DNA of 64,000 nt, from contig NC_091357.1 of the NCBI RefSeq assembly GCF_038502225.1, positions 2,788,104-2,852,103 on the forward strand. The letters are read 5' to 3'. Below, in pieces: positions 33,068 through 43,869 of this stretch (positions within the stretch are counted from its first letter, which is position 1; each line of letters starts with the position of its first letter). Under the pieces are notes generated by a model, which did no database searches, had not been told where the DNA came from, and saw nothing but the letters and a program-made list of their open reading frames with translations. The DNA is from Cherax quadricarinatus (lineage: Eukaryota > Arthropoda > Malacostraca > Decapoda > Parastacidae). The position numbers and the translations under genes are program-made.

Positions 33068-35596
33068 CGCAGTTGTAGCGTCGACACCTTGCGTCACCCC
33101 TGCCGCTAGTGGTACTAAGTTGACCGTAGTTGTAGCGTAGACACCTTGCGTCACCCCTGCCGCTAGTGGTACTAAGTTGACCGTAGTTGTAGCGTAGACA
33201 CCTTGCGTCACCCCTGCCGCTAGTGGTACTAAGTTGACCGCAGTTGTAGCGTCGACACCTTGCGTCACCCCTGCCGCTAGTGGTACTAAGTTGACCGTAG
33301 TTGTAGCGTAGACACCTTGCGTCACCCCTGCCGCTAGTGGTACTAAGTTGACCGTAGTTGTAGCGTAGACACCTTGCGTCACCCCTGCCGCTAGTGGTAC
33401 TAAGTTGACCGTAGTTGTAGCGTAGACACCTTGCGTCACCCCTGCCGCTAGTGGTACTAAGTTGACCGTAGTTGTAGCGTAGACACCTTGCGTCACCCCT
33501 GCCGCTAGTGGTACTAAGTTGACCGTAGTTGTAGCGTAGACACCTTGCGTCACCCCTGCCGCTAGTGGTACTAAGTTGACCGTAGTTGTAGCGTAGACAC
33601 CTTGCGTCACCCCTGCCGCTAGTGGTACTAAGTTGACCGCAGTTGTAGCGTAGACACCTTGCGTCACCCCTGCCGCTAGTGGTACTAAGTTGACCGCAGT
33701 TGTAGCGTAGACACCTTGCGTCACCCCTGCCGCTAGTGGTACTAAGTTGACCGTAGTTGTAGCGTAGACACCTTGCGTCACCCCTGCCGCTAGTGGTACT
33801 AAGTTGACCGTAGTTGTAGCGTAGACACCTTGCGTCACCCCTGCCGCTAGTGGTACTAAATTGACCGTAGTTGTAGCGTAGACACCTTGCGTCACCCCTG
33901 CCGCTAGTGGTACTAAGTTGACCGTAGTTGTAGCGTAGACACCTTGCGTCACCCCTGCCGCTAGTGGTACTAAGTTGACCGTAGTTGTAGCGTAGACACC
34001 TTGCGTCACCCCTGCCGCTAGTGGTACTAAGTTAACCGCAGTTGTAGCGTAGACACCTTGCGTCACCCCTGCCGCTAGTGATAATAAGTTGACCGCAGTT
34101 GAAGCGTAGACACCTTGCGTCACCCCTGCCGCTAGTGATACTAAGTTGACCGCAGTTGTAGCGCAGACACCTTGCGTCACCCCTGCCGCTAGTGGTACTA
34201 AGTTGACCGCAGTTGTAGCGTAGACACCTTGCGTCACCCCTGCCGCTAGTGGTACTAAGTTGACCGCAGTTGTAGCGTAGACACCTTGCGTCACCCCTGC
34301 CGCTAGTGGTACTAAGTTGACCGCAGTTGTAGCGTAGACACCTTGCGTCACCCCTGCCGCTAGTGATAATGAGTTGACCGCAGTTGTAGCGCAGACACCT
34401 TGCGTCACCCCTGCCGCTAGTGATACTAAGTTGACCGCAGTTGTAGCGTAGACACCTTGCGTCACCCCTGCCGCTAGTGATACTAAATTGACCGCAGTTG
34501 TAGCGTAGACACCTTGCGTCACCCCTGCCGCTAGTGATACTAAGTTGACCGCAGTTGTAGCGCAGACACCTTGCGTCACCCCTGCCGCTAGTGATACTAA
34601 GTTGACCGTAGTTCTAGCGTAGACACCTTGCCTCTCCCCTGCCGCTAGTGGTACTGAGTTGACCGTAGCTCTAGCGTAGACACCTTGCCTCTCCCCTGCC
34701 GCTAGTGGTACTGAGTTGACCGTAGCTCTAGCGTAGACACCTTGCCTCTCCCCTGCCGCTAGTGGTACTGAGTTGACCGTATCTCTAGCGTAGACACCTT
34801 GCCTCTCCCCTGCCGCTAGTGGTACTGAGTTGACCGTAGCTCTAGCGTAGACACCTTGCCTCTTCCCTGCCGCTAGTGGTACTGAGTTGACCGTAGCTCT
34901 AGCGTAGACACCTTGCCTCTCCCCTGCCGCTAGTGGTACTGAGTTAACCGTAGCTCTAGCGTAGACACCTTGCCTCTCCCCTGCCGCTAGTGGTACTGAG
35001 TTGACCGTAGCTCTAGCGTAGACACCTTGCCTCTCCCCTGCCGCTAGTGGTACTGAGTTGACCGTAGCTCTAGCGTAGACACCTTGCCTCTTCCCTGCCG
35101 CTAGTGGTACTGAGTTGACCGTAGCTCTAGCGTAGACACCTTGCCTCTCCCCTGCCGCTAGTGGTACTGAGTTGACCGTAGCTCTAGCGTAGACACCTTG
35201 CCTCTCCCCTGCCGCTAGTGGTACTGAGTTGACCGTAGCTCTAGCGTAGACACCTTGCCTCTCCCCTGCCGCTAGTGGTACTGAGTTGACCGTAGCTCTA
35301 GCGTAGACACCTTGCCTCTCCCCTGCCGCTAGTGGTACTGAGTTGACCGTAGCGCTAGCGTAGACACCTAGCCTCTCCCCTGCCGCTAGTGGTACTGAGT
35401 TGACCGTAGCTCTAGCGTAGACACCTTGCCTCTCCCCTGCCGCTAGTGGTACTGAGTTAACCGTAGCTCTAGCGTAGACACCTTGCCTCTCCCCTGCCGC
35501 TAGTGGTACTGAGTTGACCGTAGCTCTAGCGTAGACACCTTGCCTCCTCCCTGCCGCTAGTGGTACTGAATTGATTGCAGTTGTAGCGTAAACACC
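33068..35596 (-). repeat. 57-bp minisatellite, about 44 units, one continuous open frame
   Basis: The 57-bp unit (19 codons) has two subfamilies. VTQGVYATTTVNLVPLAAG (33068-34600) and ERQGVYARATVNSVPLAAG (34610-35560) meet at about 34610. The - strand frame stays open for 861 codons (35605-33020) because the unit is a multiple of 3 and has no stop in that frame. There is no signal peptide, no promoter evidence and no flanking exon. I favour non-coding satellite, with a repetitive protein as a remote option. Confidence 0.9.
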
Positions 35597-35799
35597 CCAC
35601 CTCACAAATGTAGCAAGCTGTACTCAGTAGACATTATGTTGAACAGTCTTGACGTTGCCCAGGGAGACACATTCAGTAAACCCCCAACAACCCCCACAGA
35701 CATTCATATATTTACCTACACTCAGTGTCCCAGCATGCTAATTAATTGTCAAATTACTGTCAATTACTTTGTAATAAGCAATGATCTCGAATATAGCGT

Positions 35800-35981
35800 G
35801 TAATAAAGTTGGTAGAATTACCGACAATATGTAAAGTAAAAGGACACAAGTGCAACTAATGTGACATTTATTGTGGCAACGTTTCGCTCTCCAGGAGCTT
35901 TATCAATGGCTTGATAAAGCTCCTGGAGAGCGAAACGTTGCCACAATAAATGTCACATTAGTTGCACTTGTGTCCTTTTAC
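35800..35981. mobile_element. family II hammerhead foldback with 15-bp TSD
   Basis: Flanked by TCTCGAATATAGCGT at 35785-35799 and 35982-35996. It starts with mini-hairpin GGTAGAATTACC, then CGACAA, then arms AAAAGGACACAAGTGCAAC..TTGTGGCAACGTTTCGCTC, mirrored on the right. A 4-bp asymmetric centre, TGGC (35907-35910), separates the arms. Its sequence allows stem I to form only on the + strand. Confidence 0.9.
35907..35943 (+). ncRNA. hammerhead-ribozyme-like motif, U3-A8 core variant
   Basis: TGGC (stem I), TTGATAA (core), A, GCTC-CTGGA-GAGC (stem II), GAAA, CGTT, GCCA (pairs with TGGC). The core differs from CUGANGA only at positions 3 and 8, which change together from C-G to U-A. An AATAAA follows 2 bases after stem I. 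Activity is not shown. Confidence 0.55.
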
Positions 35982-36149
35982 TCTCGAATATAGCGTCTTG
36001 TACTGTTTTCAGATTTATGCCTACGCTCGTATTTCCTACTGTCATGTTATTGTTTATTTGAGAAATAACAGTAACACTCACTCAAATATATGATATATGT
36101 TATTAAATGCTCGAGGGAATTATTGAAGAGTTTACGGAACAATAAAATG

Positions 36150-38684
36150 AGGTTGATAATTGTGGTGGTGGTATTGTTGATGATTGTGGTAGTGCTGACG
36201 TTGATTGTTCTAGTGTTGTGGTAGTCCTGACGATGATTGTTGTAATGTTGATTGTGGTAGTACTGACGATGATTGTTGTAGTACTGACGATGATTGTTGT
36301 AGTTCTGACGATGATTGTTGTTGTGTTGATTGTGGTAGTGCTGACGATTGTTGTAGTGTTGATTGTGGTAGTGCTGACGATTGTTGTAGTGTTGATTGTG
36401 GTAGTACTGACGATGATTGTTGTAGTGTTGATTGTGGTAGTACTGACGATTGTTGTTGTAGTGTTGATTGTGGTAGTACTGACGATGATAGTTGTAGTGT
36501 TGATTGTGGTAGTACTGACGATGATTGTTGTAGTGTTGATTGTGGTAGTACTGACGATGATTGTAGCGTTGATTGTGGTAGTACTGACGATTGTTGTTGT
36601 AGTGTTGATTGTGGTAGTACTGATGATGATTGTTATAGTGTTGATTGTGGTAGTACTGACGATGATTGTTGTAGTGTTGATTGTGGTAGTGCTGACGATG
36701 GGTTGTAGTGTTGATTGTGGTATTGACGATGATTGTTGTATTGTACTGACGATGATTGTTGTAGTGTTGATTGTGGTAGTACTGACGATGATTGTTGTGG
36801 TGTTGATTTTGGTAGTACTGACGATTGTAGTGTTGATTGTGGTAGTACTGACGATTGTTGTAGTGTTGATTGTGGTAGTACTGACGATTGTAGTGTTGAT
36901 TGTGGTAGTACTGACGTTGTAGTGTTTGTGGCAGTACTGACGATTGTTGTAGTGATTGTGGTAGTACTGACGATGATTGTTGTAGTGTTTGTGGTAGTAC
37001 TGACGATTGTTGTAGTGATTGTGGTAGTACTGACGATTGTAGTGTTGATTGTGGTAGTACTGACGTTGTAGTGTTTGTGGCAGTACTGACGATTGTTGTA
37101 GTGATTGTGGTAGTACTGACGATGATTGTTGTAGTGTTGATTGTGGTAGTACTGACGATTTTAATGTTCATTGTGCTAGTACTGACGATGATTGTTGTAG
37201 TGTTGTGGTAGTACTGACGATAATTGTTGTAGTGTTGATTGTGGTAGTACTGACGATAATTGTTGTAGTGTTGATTGTGGTAGTACTGACGATTGTTGTG
37301 ATAATTGTGGTAGTACTGACGATGATTGTTGTAGTGTTGATTGTGGTAGTATTGATGATTGTTGATTGTGGTAATATTGATTGTTGTAGTGTTTGTGGTA
37401 GTATTGACGATTGTTGTAGTGATGATTGTCATAGTGTTGATTGTGATATTGAAGATCACTGGGATAGTGACTGTGGTATTATTGATTGTGGAAGTGTTCA
37501 TGATTGTGGAGTGTTGATGATTGTAGTATTGACTGTGGTAGTGTTGATTGTTGTAGTGTTGACAATGATTGTTGTAGTGTTGATAATCGTGGTAGTGGTG
37601 ACAATGATTGTGGTAGTGTTGATTGTTGTAGTGTTGATCGTGGTAGTGTTGACAATTGTGGTAGTATTGACGATTGTGATAGTGTTGATTGTTGTAGTGT
37701 TGATAATCGTGGTAGTGGTGACAATGATTGTGGTAGTGTTGATTTTGGTAGTGTTGATTGTTGTAGTGTTGATAATCGTGGTAGTGGTGACAATGATTGT
37801 GGTAGTGTTGATTGTGGTAGTGTTGATTGTTGTAGTGTTGATAATCGTGGTAGTGTTGACAATGATTGTGGTAGTGTTGATTGTTGTAGTGTTGATAATC
37901 GTGGTAGTGTTGACAATGATTGTGGTAGTGTTGATTGTTGTAGTGTTGATAATCGTGGTAGTGTTGACAATGATTGTGGTAGTGTTGATTGTGGTAGTGT
38001 TGATTGTTGTAGTGTTGATCGTGGTAGTGTTGACAATTGTGGTAGTATTGACGATTGTGGTAGTGTTGATTGTTGTAGTGTTGATGATTGTGGTAGTGTT
38101 GATTGTTGTAGTGTTGATAATCGTGGTAGTGTTGACAATGATTGTGGTAGCGTTGATTGTTGTAGTGTTGATCGTGGTAGTATTGACGATTGTGGTAGTG
38201 TTGATTGTTGTAGTGTTGATTGTGGTAGTGTTGATTGTTGTAGTGTTGATAATCGTGGTAGTGTTGACAATGATTGTGGTAGCGTTGATTGTTGTAGTGT
38301 TAATCGTGGTAGTGTTGACAATGATTGTGGTAGTGTTGATTGTTGTAGTGTTGATTGTGGTAGTGTTGATTGTTGTAGTGTTGATCGTGGTAGTGTTGAC
38401 AATGATTGTGGTAGTGTTGATTGTTGTAGTGTTGATCGTGGTAGTGTTGACAATGATTGTGGTAGTGTTGATTGTTGTAGTGTTGATCGTGGTAGTGTTG
38501 ACAATGATTGTGGTAGCGTTGATTGTTGTAGTGTTGATCGTGGTAGTGTTGACAATGATTGTGGTAGTGTTGATTGTTGTAGTGTTGATCGTGGTAGTGT
38601 TGACAATGATTGTGGTAGTGTTGATTGTTGTAGTGTTGATCGTGGTAGTGTTGACAATGATTGTGGTAGTGTTAATAATTAATA
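36150..38684. repeat. 2.5-kb GT-rich minisatellite with shifting unit
   Basis: 36150-37500 is built of TTGATTGTGGTAGTACTGACG and GATGATTGTTGTAGTG pieces in unit lengths of about 27-39 bp. 37500-38684 uses GTAGTGTTGATTGTTGTAG, TGTTGATCGTGGTAG, TGTTGACAATGATTGTG; its last 300 bp is a regular array of about 57 bp (TTGTTGTAGTGTTGATCG.. units). Open frames on both strands (up to 494 codons) are artefacts of stop-poor units. Confidence 0.95.
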
Positions 38685-38727
38685 ATTAAGGCATTTCTTT
38701 TTAAATTGCATATTTCTAAAGGCGATT

Positions 38728-38773
<46 letters not shown>

Positions 38774-38944
38774 CTACGTAATTTCTGAATGAGAAAATAT
38801 TTAATAATATAAATGTTTGCCTGGACATTTTTCTTCTGATTATATTACAGAAAAAAACGCTGGCAAATATAAATATTATTTAATTCCCACAAAAATGTTT
38901 CATGTACATTTTTTTTATAGCGGGAAAAATCCGTTTTAAGGTAT
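38685..38944. repeat. (TTG)n microsatellite and AT-rich spacer
   Basis: About 15 TTG units at 38729-38773, otherwise no feature. Confidence 0.9.
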
Positions 38945-39050
38945 GTAACGTTTCGGTCCGACTTGGACCGAAATGTTGTTGTAAATGGTCCAAGTCGGTC
39001 CGAAACGTCGTCGTAAGCTTCTCTCTTCTATGTGCGGGTTATTTGTGTAT
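38945..39050 (+). mobile_element. family IV foldback, centre-collapsed
   Basis: ACGTTTCGGTCCGACTTGGACC is mirrored by GGTCCAAGTCGGTCCGAAACG, then CGTCGTAAGC and the outer arm TATGTGCGGGTTATTTGTG. It continues without a break into the next minisatellite. Confidence 0.75.
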
Positions 39051-39690
39051 TGTTCCAGTCATCTTATTGTTCCAGTCATCTTATTGTTCCAGTCATCTTA
39101 TTGTTCCAGTCATCTTATTGTTCCAGTCATCTTATTGTCCCAGTCATCTTATTGTCCCAGTCATCTTATTGTTCCAGTCATCTTATTGTTCCAGTCATCT
39201 TATTGTTCCAGTCATCTTATTGTTCCAGTCATCTTATTGTTCCAGTCATCTTATTGTTCCAGTCATCTTGTTCCAGTCATCTTATTGTTCCAGTCATCTT
39301 ATTGTTCCAGTCATCTTATTGTTCCAGTCATCTTATTGTTCCAGTCATCTTATTGTTCCAGTCATCTTATTGTTCCAGTCATCTTATTGTTCCAGTCATC
39401 TTATTGTTCCAGTCATCTTATTGTTCCAGTCATCTTATTGTTCCAGTCATCTTATTGTTCCAGTCATCTTATTGTTCCAGTCATCTTATTGTTCCAGTCA
39501 TCTTATTGTTCCAGTCATCTTATTGTTCCAGTCATCTTATTGTTCCAGTCATCTTATTGTTCCAGTCATCTTATTGTTCCAGTCATCTTATTGTTCCAGT
39601 CATCTTATTGTTCCAGTCATCTTATTGTTCCAGTCATCTTATTGTTCCAGTCATCTTATTGTTCCAGTCATCTTATTGTCCCAGTGCCTT
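39051..39690. repeat. 17-bp minisatellite x37 grown from a foldback terminus
   Basis: Unit TTATTGTTCCAGTCATC. The same words TATTGTTCCAGTCA close the family IV element at 12278-12291, where they occur once. Units are nearly identical except two with GTCCCAG and one short unit at 39270. Frames through it (240-275 codons) are artefacts. Confidence 0.95.
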
Positions 39691-39711
39691 TTGTTCTCCA
39701 CACTTTCAGTA

Positions 39712-39890
39712 TGGTATAAACCTTGGTAAAACATACCCACAGACTTGTTTATAAAACACTAGGACAAATTAGAAAACGTTTCGGTTCTGGGACCTGTGTG
39801 TTAGAAGTGATCAAGGTCCCAGGACAGAAACTTTTTCTAGTATGTCCTAGTGTTTGCTCAGGTGTCTTTTTAAACCAGTATAAGTATTTC
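39712..39890. mobile_element. family III foldback, partly eroded
   Basis: Inverted arms with TTAGAAAACGTTTCGGTTC and GGACAGAAACTTTTTCTAG. The + strand keeps TAGAA, GTGATCA, A, GGTCC-CA-GGAC and TTCTA, but GAAACG has become GAAACT, so the palindrome is lost. Confidence 0.7.
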
Positions 39891-40384
39891 TGGGGTTCTG
39901 TAGACATAGTGGGTTATTTCCCCAACCTCTTTAGGCTTTCCTGCTGGCAAGGGTACGAGAGTGTTCATTTTGGGAATGTGGAACTCAACCCTTTGTTCAA
40001 CTTGTATGACCGTCGAATTACCATGTGTATCTGAAACGAAGCTTCAGGACGAGGCAGGTAGGACAGTTCTTTTTTTGTCCCGACGGGTCTCTGCTTTAAA
40101 CTGTGACACGACTTAGATATTTTCATGTTTCAGTCACGTTCTGACTCAGTCTTAGGCCAGGAAACAGAGTCTCATTTCCTGGACAAGGTTCCACAGACTT
40201 GTCACATTTATGTGGATTTTGGGGACTCAGTCCCCATCCAGGTAATGGTTAGCGCATTTCCTTTATTTCAGTAAGTCCACGCTTGTTAAATGACAGTTAA
40301 GTCCTCTAAGTTTATTGATTCTGTCGTACTTGTGTTGGTGTAGAGGAAACAGTGTTACCTGTTAGTCGTTATGATGTGACTTAA
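39891..40384. other. no gene seen
   Basis: Mixed-composition DNA without a recognisable repeat or exon. Confidence 0.45.
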
Positions 40385-40755
40385 AAATACACAAATAATC
40401 CGCATGTAGGAGAGAGAAGCAGCTTACGACTTCTCAGTTCGACTTGGACCCCTTACAAAGTCACACTAACACAAAATAGTGAGAGGGAGCCAGTGTATAA
40501 AGGCCAGCTGGACAGGGACGGGACCAAGAGAGGAAGATAAAGTAGTGGTAAGGCTGGTAGTGGCAGTATAAAGTAAGGAGAATACTTTTAGTGGGACAAG
40601 AGACAGAAAGGGGAAGTGAAAGGTGAAGCTAAGCAAGAGTAATGGTAGTAGCAAAAGTAGTAGGAAGCAGAATTAGTGTTGTAAATGGTCCGAGTCGGAC
40701 CGGAACACCGTTCCAAGCTTCTCTCTCCTTTGTGTGGGTTATTTGTCCCATTTAA
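40385..40755. mobile_element. family IV foldback, long form, eroded
   Basis: Left arm ACACAAATAATCCGCATG..GACTTGGACC; middle with GAGCCAGTGTATAAAGGCC and GTAGTGGTAAGG; right arm GGTCCGAGTCGGACCGGAAC..GTGTGGGTTATTTGT. Its middle matches 3930-4100 and 46915-47040, which fixes the extent of the full-length family IV element. Confidence 0.65.
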
Positions 40756-41280
40756 TGAGAGCGTGCAAGCTGTTATCTCAGATACCCTGGGTTTCAAGTT
40801 GAATCAAATCTCTGATACCCTGGGGCTCAAGTTGAATTATATCCCTGATACCCTAGGGTTCAAGTTAAGCCTCTAACAAGCATGTGTGCCAACAGTGGGT
40901 GTGCGTCGCGGTATTGAGCCTAGCTCGGGCTCTGCACATGACATTGAGCAACTTTCTGTAAACTCCCCTCTTCTGGGGATCGAAATATACAGATCAATTA
41001 ATCCCCCGAGTTTGTCTTCATGTAGGTTATTACTGAGCACTAACAGTTGTTCGTTACACTTAATTTAAACATCGCGGCATTATACTACCCGTATTGATTT
41101 AGCCTCTAGTTACAGTTGACTCTGGAGAAACCAGCGTACCTAGTTCGGTTTGTAATCCTGTCTCCTGTGAGAGCTAGTTGGAAGTTCTATATTTGCCTAT
41201 ACTTGATAAAACTATCTTGCTCTATCAAAGTTCCTCTCTGATGTGTTATTATATGTAGACATTACTTAAATGTTGCTGGT
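40756..41280. other. no gene seen; short triplication
   Basis: A 35-bp phrase (GATACCCTGGGTTTCAAGTTG and variants) occurs three times at 40778-40868. Otherwise nothing. Confidence 0.6.
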
Positions 41281-41282
41281 AC

Positions 41283-42500
41283 AGATTTATTGGCGTATCT
41301 TAGCTTTGGGACAGTCCCACAAGCAAGTTATTTAGTGGTGTATCTTAGCTCTGGAAGACAGTCCCACAAGCAAGTTATTTAGTAGTGTATCTTAGCTCTG
41401 GAAGACAGTACCACAAGCAAGTTATTTAGTAGTGTATCTTAGCTCTGGAAGACAGTCCCACAAGCAAGTTATTTAGTGGTGTATCTTAGCTCTGGAAGAC
41501 AGTCCCACAAGCAAGTTATTTAGTAGTGTATCTTAGCTCTGGAAGACAGTCCCACAAGCAAGTTATTTAGTGGTGTATCTTAGCTCTGGAAGACAGTCCC
41601 ACAAGCAAGTTATTTAGTAGTGTATCTTAGCTCTGGAAGACAGTCCCACAAGCAAGTTATTTAGTGGTGTATCTTAGCTCTGGAAGACAGTCCCACAAGC
41701 AAGTTATTTAGTGGTGTATCTTAGCTCTGGAAGACAGTCCCACAAGCAAGTTATTTAGTGGTGTATCTTAGCTCTGGAAGACAGTCCCACAAGCAAGTTA
41801 TTTAGTGGTGTATCTTAGCTCTGGAAGACAGTCCCACAAGCAAGTTATTTAGTAGTGTATCTTAGCTCTGGAAGACAGTCCCACAAGCAAGTTATTTAGT
41901 AGTGTATCTTAGCTCTGGAAGACAGTCCCACAAGCAAGTTATTTAGTGGTGTATCTTAGCTCTGGAAGACAGTCCCACAAGCAAGTTATTTAGTAGTGTA
42001 TCTTAGCTCTGGAAGACAGTCCCACAAGCAAGTTATTTAGTAGTGTATCTTAGCTCTGGAAGACAGTCCCACAAGCAAGTTATTTAGTAGTGTATCTTAG
42101 CTCTGGAAGACAGTCCCACAAGCAAGTTATTTAGTAGTGTATCTTAGCTCTGGAAGACAGTCCCACAAGCAAGTTATTTAGTAGTGTATCTTAGCTCTGG
42201 AAGACAGTCCCACAAGCAAGTTATTTAGTGGTGTATTTTAGCTCTGGAAGACAGTCCCACAAGCAAGTTATTTAGTGGTGTATTTTAGCTCTGGAAGACA
42301 GTCCCACAAGCAAGTTATTTAGTGGTGTATTTTAGCTCTGGAAGACAGTCCCACAAGCAAGTTATTTAGTAGTGTATCTTAGCTCTGGAAGACAGTCCCA
42401 CAAGCAAGTTATGTAGTAGTGTATCTTAGCTCTGGAAGACATTCCCACAAGCAAGTTATGTAGTAGTGTATCTTAGCTCTGGAAGACAGTCCCACAAGTA
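41283..42500. repeat. 47-bp minisatellite, about 26 units
   Basis: Unit CAGTCCCACAAGCAAGTTAT, TTAGTRGTGTATCTTAGCTC, TGGAAGA. The R position (A or G) varies from unit to unit, three units at 42232-42340 have TATTTTAGC, and the last two have ATGTAGTAG. Confidence 0.95.
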
Positions 42501-42509
42501 AATTAGGGA

Positions 42510-42780
42510 GAATTAGACACATGTACAACATCTGGATATATTTATTGGTAAACGTTTCACCATCCACTGGTTTTATCAATACAAATTCAAGGACATAATG
42601 GATGACTACAGCACTCTTCATCCACTCCAAGGCTGAGGGACGGATTACCTCGTCTTTAGTATATAGTTCTACAGTCTTCCCATTATGTCCTTGAATTTGT
42701 ATTGATAAAGTCACTGGATGGCGAAACGTCTCCAGATAAAGATACCCAGATGTTTCACATGTGTGTATTTCTTCATTTTA
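42510..42780. mobile_element. family II-like foldback element
   Basis: AATTAGACACATGTACAAC and TTTATTGGTAAACGTTTCACC on the left; ATGGCGAAACGTCTCCAG and AGATACCCAGATGTTTCACATG on the right. The CTTGAATTTGTATTGATAAA phrase is shared in inverted orientation. It abuts the end of the 47-bp array. Confidence 0.75.
42548..42582 (-). ncRNA. hammerhead-ribozyme-like motif, U3-A8 variant (second subfamily)
   Basis: Read on -: GTA, TTGATAA, A, ACCA-GTGGA-TGGT, GAAA, CGTT, TAC. Stem I (GTA/TAC) and stem II differ in sequence from the 35907 copy but both pair fully. The UUGAUAA core is the same. Confidence 0.5.
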
Positions 42781-43113
42781 TAGGTATTGTATACCGCTCG
42801 TATTTAATACACATTCATGTGAATCAACTCATATTTGAGTTATTACAAAGAATGAAAATTAATTTTAATAAGGGTAGTAACTCCCTGATCGTAAACCACA
42901 ATAGTTTTTTTTCCAGTAAATTGATAATTAGTTTTTTCAACAGTTAAATCCATGGGTTCACGTTATGTGCTGGCAGGAAAAAAACGACAGGAATAATTGA
43001 ATTCCCTTTGAACTCAGAATCTGTTTTATTTTCTGAATTTAATATTAAAACTCGACTCTGAGGATAATTAAAACTGAAAGAGTTCATGAATTGAATGTCC
43101 TGATGACTGCAAG
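42781..43113. other. no feature
   Basis: AT-rich, nothing recognised. Confidence 0.45.
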
Positions 43114-43178
43114 CAAAACTTGTGTTTGCTGTGGTTGATAAAACAGACTCTCCTACTCACACCCAATATGCAGCCAAG
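43114..43178 (+). CDS. possible further exon of the receptor (weak)
   Basis: A 65-bp segment follows GACTGCAAG and ends CCAAG|GTAAGT, a perfect donor. Entered in phase 1 (as the 21843 donor requires) it reads AKLVFAVVDKTDSPTHTQYAAK with no stop, whereas TGA TGA lies just upstream in that frame, so only this acceptor works. It leaves in phase 0. Against it: there is no pyrimidine tract and the intron would be 21 kb. I do not recognise the peptide. Confidence 0.25.
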
Positions 43179-43192
43179 GTAAGTTATAGAGG

Positions 43193-43193
<1 letters not shown>

Positions 43194-43236
<43 letters not shown>
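43194..43236. repeat. (AC)n microsatellite at LINE 5' junction
   Basis: About 21 AC units immediately before the truncated 5' end of the LINE at 43237. Confidence 0.97.
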
Positions 43237-43237
<1 letters not shown>

Positions 43238-43328
43238 GAGATTAGTGCAAAAACTGGAGGACCAAGCAGGGATAACAGGGAAGGCACTGTTAGGTAAGAC
43301 ACATATGCAACAGTTAGGTATCTTTATT

Positions 43329-43367
43329 TCGAAACGTTTCGCCTACACAGTAGGCTTCTTCAGTCGA
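43329..43367 (-). ncRNA. hammerhead-ribozyme-like motif, family Ia (left arm)
   Basis: On -: TCGA, CTGAAGA, A, GCCTAC-TGT-GTAGGC, GAAA, CGTT, TCGA. Canonical CUGANGA core; stem I 4 bp, stem II 6 bp. Confidence 0.65.
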
Positions 43368-43830
43368 GTACAGAAAAGTTGATAGAAGCAGAAGAGACTT
43401 GAAGACGATGTAATCAGTCCATCACCCTTAAAGTTTTGAGGTGGTCAGTCCCTCAGTCTGGAGAAGAGCATTGTTCCAAAGCTTGAAACAATATGGAGTT
43501 GAAGTGACAGGATAGAGCCTTATATAGCGCCAGGAGGTGAGACGTAGGTCACTGGTAGAACGCAGATGTTGGGAGGTCAGGTCCCTCTCAAATCCAGCCG
43601 TTCTCACTAGTAGAGGTAGTCGAAGTTGATTTCAGTGACCTACTAGTGACCTACGTCTCACCTCCTGGCGCTATATAAGGCTCCATCCTGTCACTTCAAC
43701 TCCATATTGTTTCAAACTTTGGAACAATGCTCTTCTCCAGACTGAGGGACTGACCACCTCAAAACTTTAAGGGTGATGGACTGATTACATCGTCTTCAAG
43801 TCTCTTCTGCTTCTATCAACTTTTCTGTAC

Positions 43831-43869
43831 TCGACTGAAGAAGCCTACTGTGTAGGCGAAACGTTTCGA
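43831..43869 (+). ncRNA. hammerhead-ribozyme-like motif, family Ia (right arm)
   Basis: TCGA (43831-43834), CTGAAGA (43835-43841), an extra A, stem II 43843-43857, GAAA (43858-43861), CGTT (43862-43865), TCGA (43866-43869). An outer stem CTTT/AAAG (AATAAAG after the motif) can extend stem I beyond an internal loop. Predicted cleavage lies between 43865 and 43866. The unpaired A between core and stem II is not in the textbook consensus and occurs in every family here (U in family IV). Confidence 0.65.

Noticed and set aside
33020..35605. 861-codon ORF as a real protein-coding gene
   Set aside because: It is exactly a 57-bp minisatellite with a period divisible by 3, without exon context or signal sequences. 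Kept as repeat, with a finding.
36047..38689. Large ORFs on both strands (234 to 494 codons)
   Set aside because: Low-complexity Val/Ile, Tyr/His/Asn or Ser/Thr/Leu strings arising from a stop-poor GT-rich tandem repeat.
38902..39754. Three overlapping ORFs of 240-275 codons
   Set aside because: Translation of the 17-bp minisatellite in three frames.
41283..42500. CRISPR-like regular array
   Set aside because: Units are contiguous tandem repeats without unique spacers, and the DNA is clearly animal.
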